Positions 5,726 to 8,385 of a stretch of 8,385 bases of DNA are shown here, piece by piece. Origin of the DNA: Saprospiraceae bacterium (GTDB taxonomy: Bacteria; Bacteroidota; Bacteroidia; Chitinophagales; Saprospiraceae). The DNA is taken from the NCBI GenBank assembly GCA_007125435.1, contig SLDF01000193.1, positions 1 through 8,385 of the forward strand, written 5' to 3'. A program made the translations under genes and the position numbers. The stretch's first letter is position 1, and the number at the start of each line of letters is the position of its first letter. The notes under the pieces were generated by a model. That model was not told the origin of the DNA, did no database searches, and was given only the letters and a program-made list of their open reading frames with translations.

Positions 5726-8147
5726 TCCTTATATTACTCATGCCTTTCTGCTTGCTGACATATTGATAGCCTTTCTGAAGCGTTTGTTTTATTTGGTTGA
5801 TTGTCTCTAGATTTCTCTCGCACTTAATTAGAATATTAAAAATGTACTGATTATTGATTCTAGGTATAGACCCTGGAGTTGGACCCAATATTCTGTCACC
5901 AAAATGGCCCTTAAGTCCTGTAGCAAGAATATTGGCAGCCTTATTTGTCAAATTCAAATCTTTGTGTTTAATGATAACTTTTATCAATTTGATATATGGC
6001 GGGTATTTAAACTCTAATCGCTCTTTAATCTCTCTCTGGTAGTGCGATAGATAATCATGATTTTTGATTTCATTTATGACCGGGTGGCCAATTTGTGAGC
6101 TTTGTATGATGACTTTACCAGGTTTTTCTCTCCTTCCACTGCGGCCACTGACTTGAGTGATCAGTTGAAATGTACGTTCAGCTGATCTGAAGTCCGGATA
6201 ATGCAAGCTTTGATCTGCATTCAATACACCTACAAGTCCTACTCTTGAAAAGTCCAGACCTTTAGTAATCATTTGCGTGCCCACGAGTATTTCTATATCC
6301 CCATATTCAAAGTCGTCCAGGAGCTGTGTCATTTTTCCTTTAGACCGCGTCGTGTCGGTATCTAGTCTGTCTATCTTTATTTCAGGGAAAAATGCTTTAA
6401 TTTCTTCTTCAATTTTCTCTGTTCCGAATCCTTTCAAAGATAGAGAAGGCGAGCCGCAGTCCGGGCATGTGGTGGGTATATCAGTTCTATACCCGCAATA
6501 ATGGCATCGCAGCTGTCTTTCATATTTATGCATGGTCAGGCTGACATCACAGTGAATACACATAGAAGTATAAGCACACACATCACATTCAAGCACTGGA
6601 GAGAAGCCTCTACGATTTTGAAATAGAATGACTCTTTCTTTCTGATTTAGGGTATGTTCAATAGCTTCCAGAAGTACCATTGAGAATAATGAAGCGGTTT
6701 TTAACTGCTTTTTGGCCTTGACCATGTCTACGAGAATCATCTCCGGCAATACAGACTTACCGTAGCGTTCTAACATTTCCACGTACTGATACTTTCCCTT
6801 TTGTGCACTGTGCATCGACTCTATGGATGGCGTGGCGGAGCCCAGGATAATATTGGCATTTAGGTGTTGAGCCAGATATATAGCTGCATCTCTACAATGA
6901 TACCTTGGTGCAGGATCTTGTTGCTTATATGATGGATCGTGCTCTTCATCGACTATGATCAATTTAAGGTTTTTGAAGGGTAGGAGTAATGATGACCTTG
7001 CTCCGACAACAAGGTTGTGCCCGTGATAAATTTTCTTCCATATCTCGGCTCTCTTCTGGTTGTTGAGTTTAGAATGATAGACATACAGCGATGGACCATA
7101 TTGTTGCTTTAGTCTATATTCCATTTGAGAAGTCAAGCTAATCTCCGGCAATAGGTAAAGCACCTGGCCACCAGATTTTAGAATGGGATTAATAAGCTCC
7201 TGGTAGATTCTTGTTTTTCCACTCCCTGTTATACCTCTTAATAGACACACCTTATCGGCTGCAAATCCTAGTTTGATCTCCCCCAGTGCCCTTTGTTGAA
7301 AATCTGATAATGGCGGTAATTCAGGCTGGAATAAATCATCTTCAGATATTCGGCTGATATTGCGATCGTACAATTCTATAATCCCCTTCTTAACCAAAGC
7401 GTTTACTGTAGCAGTATCTGTTTCGCTATGCTTTACGACATCCGTTCTTGGAATATGCTCCATGACCGGTTTTAATTGAAAATATGACAACAGTAATCTG
7501 GTTTGTTTCTCTGACCTTGCACAAGCTTCAAAGAGTTGGTCAATATTTGTTTCATCTCTAAAATCTGTGCCTAACCTTATAAAAACTTGAGTTTTAGGCT
7601 TATACATAGACTTGACCTCTTCCTCCAGATAGGCATAGTCAGTATCCAATAACTCTTTGATGTGAGGTAGTACAGATGATTTATCTATGATCTTAGCGAT
7701 GTCTGATAATTTTATCGACTGTTGGATATTTAGGGCCTCAGCTATTAAAAAGGCATCATCGCTTATTTGATCCGGATATTCATTCTCCTTGTAGTGATCT
7801 GTTTTTATGACTACCGTTTCACTACTCATTTTTAATGCCGCAGGAAGTGCCGCCACCATGACTTCACCTGGCGTGCAAATATAATAGTCGGCTATCCATC
7901 GCCAGAAGTCAATATTATGTCCATAAACAGCCGGTGTGTCATCCAGCACGCTTAGGATAGGCTTTAGTCTATCAATGCTATTTTCAGACCTGATATTCTG
8001 GACTATGCCACTATATAATTTTCTCTTACCAAACTGTATTTCAACCAGTTGCCCTGTTTGGACCTCACTACTCAGCCCTTCAGGTATGAGGTAAGTATAT
8101 GCTTTTGGCGCAGCAAGAGGGACTATTACATCTGCAACTTTATACAT
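5700..8147 (-). CDS. priA: Primosomal protein N', replication-restart helicase PriA
   Basis: PriA recognises stalled or repaired replication forks and reloads the replicative helicase; it is a superfamily 2 DNA helicase. At 815 residues it is slightly longer than the E. coli protein (about 730). An N-terminal DNA-binding domain (about 1-105, starting VADVIVPLAAPKAYTY) and a winged-helix region precede the helicase core: Walker A GITGSGKT (305-312), LLPEISLT (332-339), DEEH (400-403), and LGSATPS (435-441). The zinc-binding insert has all eight cysteines (521, 524, 530, 533, 548, 551, 561, 564). Helicase motifs GTQMITKGLDF (623-633) and QVSGRSGR (665-672) follow, then the C-terminal domain ending FDIDPV. 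The ATG at 8147 begins right at the conserved N-terminus. No TAnnTTTG box lies in the 238 nt available upstream, so transcription may pass through the structured element there. The 3' end is convergent with truB. Confidence 0.97.
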   Translation of the reverse strand: MYKVADVIVPLAAPKAYTYLIPEGLSSEVQTGQLVEIQFGKRKLYSGIVQNIRSENSIDRLKPILSVLDDTPAVYGHNIDFWRWIADYYICTPGEVMVAALPAALKMSSETVVIKTDHYKENEYPDQISDDAFLIAEALNIQQSIKLSDIAKIIDKSSVLPHIKELLDTDYAYLEEEVKSMYKPKTQVFIRLGTDFRDETNIDQLFEACARSEKQTRLLLSYFQLKPVMEHIPRTDVVKHSETDTATVNALVKKGIIELYDRNISRISEDDLFQPELPPLSDFQQRALGEIKLGFAADKVCLLRGITGSGKTRIYQELINPILKSGGQVLYLLPEISLTSQMEYRLKQQYGPSLYVYHSKLNNQKRAEIWKKIYHGHNLVVGARSSLLLPFKNLKLIIVDEEHDPSYKQQDPAPRYHCRDAAIYLAQHLNANIILGSATPSIESMHSAQKGKYQYVEMLERYGKSVLPEMILVDMVKAKKQLKTASLFSMVLLEAIEHTLNQKERVILFQNRRGFSPVLECDVCAYTSMCIHCDVSLTMHKYERQLRCHYCGYRTDIPTTCPDCGSPSLSLKGFGTEKIEEEIKAFFPEIKIDRLDTDTTRSKGKMTQLLDDFEYGDIEILVGTQMITKGLDFSRVGLVGVLNADQSLHYPDFRSAERTFQLITQVSGRSGRREKPGKVIIQSSQIGHPVINEIKNHDYLSHYQREIKERLEFKYPPYIKLIKVIIKHKDLNLTNKAANILATGLKGHFGDRILGPTPGSIPRINNQYIFNILIKCERNLETINQIKQTLQKGYQYVSKQKGMSNIRIIFDIDPV

Positions 8148-8187
8148 TCTTATTACTGATTTATAAGGTGTATACCATTATTATTGC

Positions 8188-8385
8188 TTTGGGCATCACC
8201 CTTCACTTCGTTACGGGTCGCTTTTTAGAGTCTGAAAACAGCCATCTTAACGATTCCAAGTCTTGCTCTTTTGAGCGATATCTTCGAAAAAAAATACTTA
8301 CGTAGCTATGGCTATGCGCGTATTTTTTATTCTTCGATCTCACTCAAAATAGCTGCGACTTAGATCATACGACGGCTATTTCCAG
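8188..8385 (-). ncRNA. Second structured RNA candidate, upstream of priA (5' part outside window)
   Basis: Read on the minus strand from the window edge, a long stem-loop (8385-8232) is followed by ACTCTAAAAAGC and then a tail, GACCC...AAGGG...TGCCCAAAGC, ending near 8188. The tail resembles the 3' end of the element upstream of lysS: ACCC, then 19 of 29 aligned positions, including GCCCAAA. It ends about 40 nt before the priA ATG, on the same strand. Six unambiguous transition mismatches in the stem (near 8235, 8239, 8244, 8250, 8255 and 8276) are all G-U pairs on the minus strand only, which supports a minus-strand RNA. The 5' part of the element, if present, lies outside this window. It could be a leader of priA or an independent RNA. 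Confidence 0.5.
8232..8385. repeat. Long imperfect inverted repeat (154 bp or more)
   Basis: The left arm (8232-8302) and right arm (8317-8385) are imperfect reverse complements. The best-matched parts are TTTTGAG with CTCAAAA (8269-8275 with 8343-8349), CAGCC with GGCTA near the outer ends, and AAAAAATAC with GTATTTTTT near the centre. The apex is a small hairpin, TAGC TATG GCTA (8303-8314). The pairing is still in register at the last base of the window, so the repeat may continue beyond it. It contains no coding frame. Confidence 0.75.

Noticed and set aside
8099..8305. A 68-codon plus-strand open frame at the right end
   Set aside because: It overlaps the priA start antisense and runs through the palindrome; no domain or promoter supports it.
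8343..8351. Minus-strand TATTTTG as the priA promoter
   Set aside because: It is one base short of TAnnTTTG and lies inside the palindrome arm, so the match is explained by the repeat.

Overview
The window looks like a chromosomal segment from a member of the Bacteroidota, possibly near the Saprospiria/Cytophagia; the class-level guess is weak. The evidence is the protein families (a DUF3098-type protein between ftsX and uppP, a short TruB without a C-terminal RNA-binding domain), the lack of Shine-Dalgarno sequences before the start codons, and TAnnTTTG promoter boxes of the Bacteroidota type 21-27 nt upstream of three start codons.

Layout. Bases 1-972 hold no credible gene. They hold a patchwork of short tandem arrays (mostly 7-nt period, one perfect 8-nt array), several hairpins, a diverged dispersed repeat, and a long structured element at 695-858 that I interpret as a small RNA or leader RNA. 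A promoter at 973-1002 then drives lysS (lysyl-tRNA synthetase, 1029-2564). Next come ftsX (cell-division membrane protein, 2694-3578), a DUF3098 small membrane protein (3834-4142), uppP (undecaprenyl-diphosphate phosphatase, 4188-4979) and truB (tRNA pseudouridine-55 synthase, 4985-5725), all on the plus strand. DUF3098, uppP and truB are tightly packed and probably form one operon; ftsX and lysS have their own -7 boxes. priA (replication-restart helicase) is on the minus strand (8147-5700), and its 3' end overlaps that of truB by 26 nt. The last 238 bases, upstream of priA, hold a 154-bp imperfect palindrome followed, on the minus strand, by a tail that resembles the 3' end of the element upstream of lysS.

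Function. The protein genes are housekeeping: translation (lysS, truB), cell envelope and division (ftsX, uppP, DUF3098) and replication restart (priA). None looks transferred or broken. The order ftsX-DUF3098-uppP-truB is one I recall as common in Bacteroidota.

The unusual material is intergenic. Two related structured elements lie upstream of lysS and priA, each on the same strand as the gene that follows. They share a GACCC...GGG...GCCCAAA tail but carry unrelated, variable internal stems. In both, the G-U wobble pattern of the stem favours the same strand that the tail indicates, which argues that these are RNA structures rather than DNA palindromes. From memory they resemble the Flavo-1 RNA family of Bacteroidota; I could not check this.
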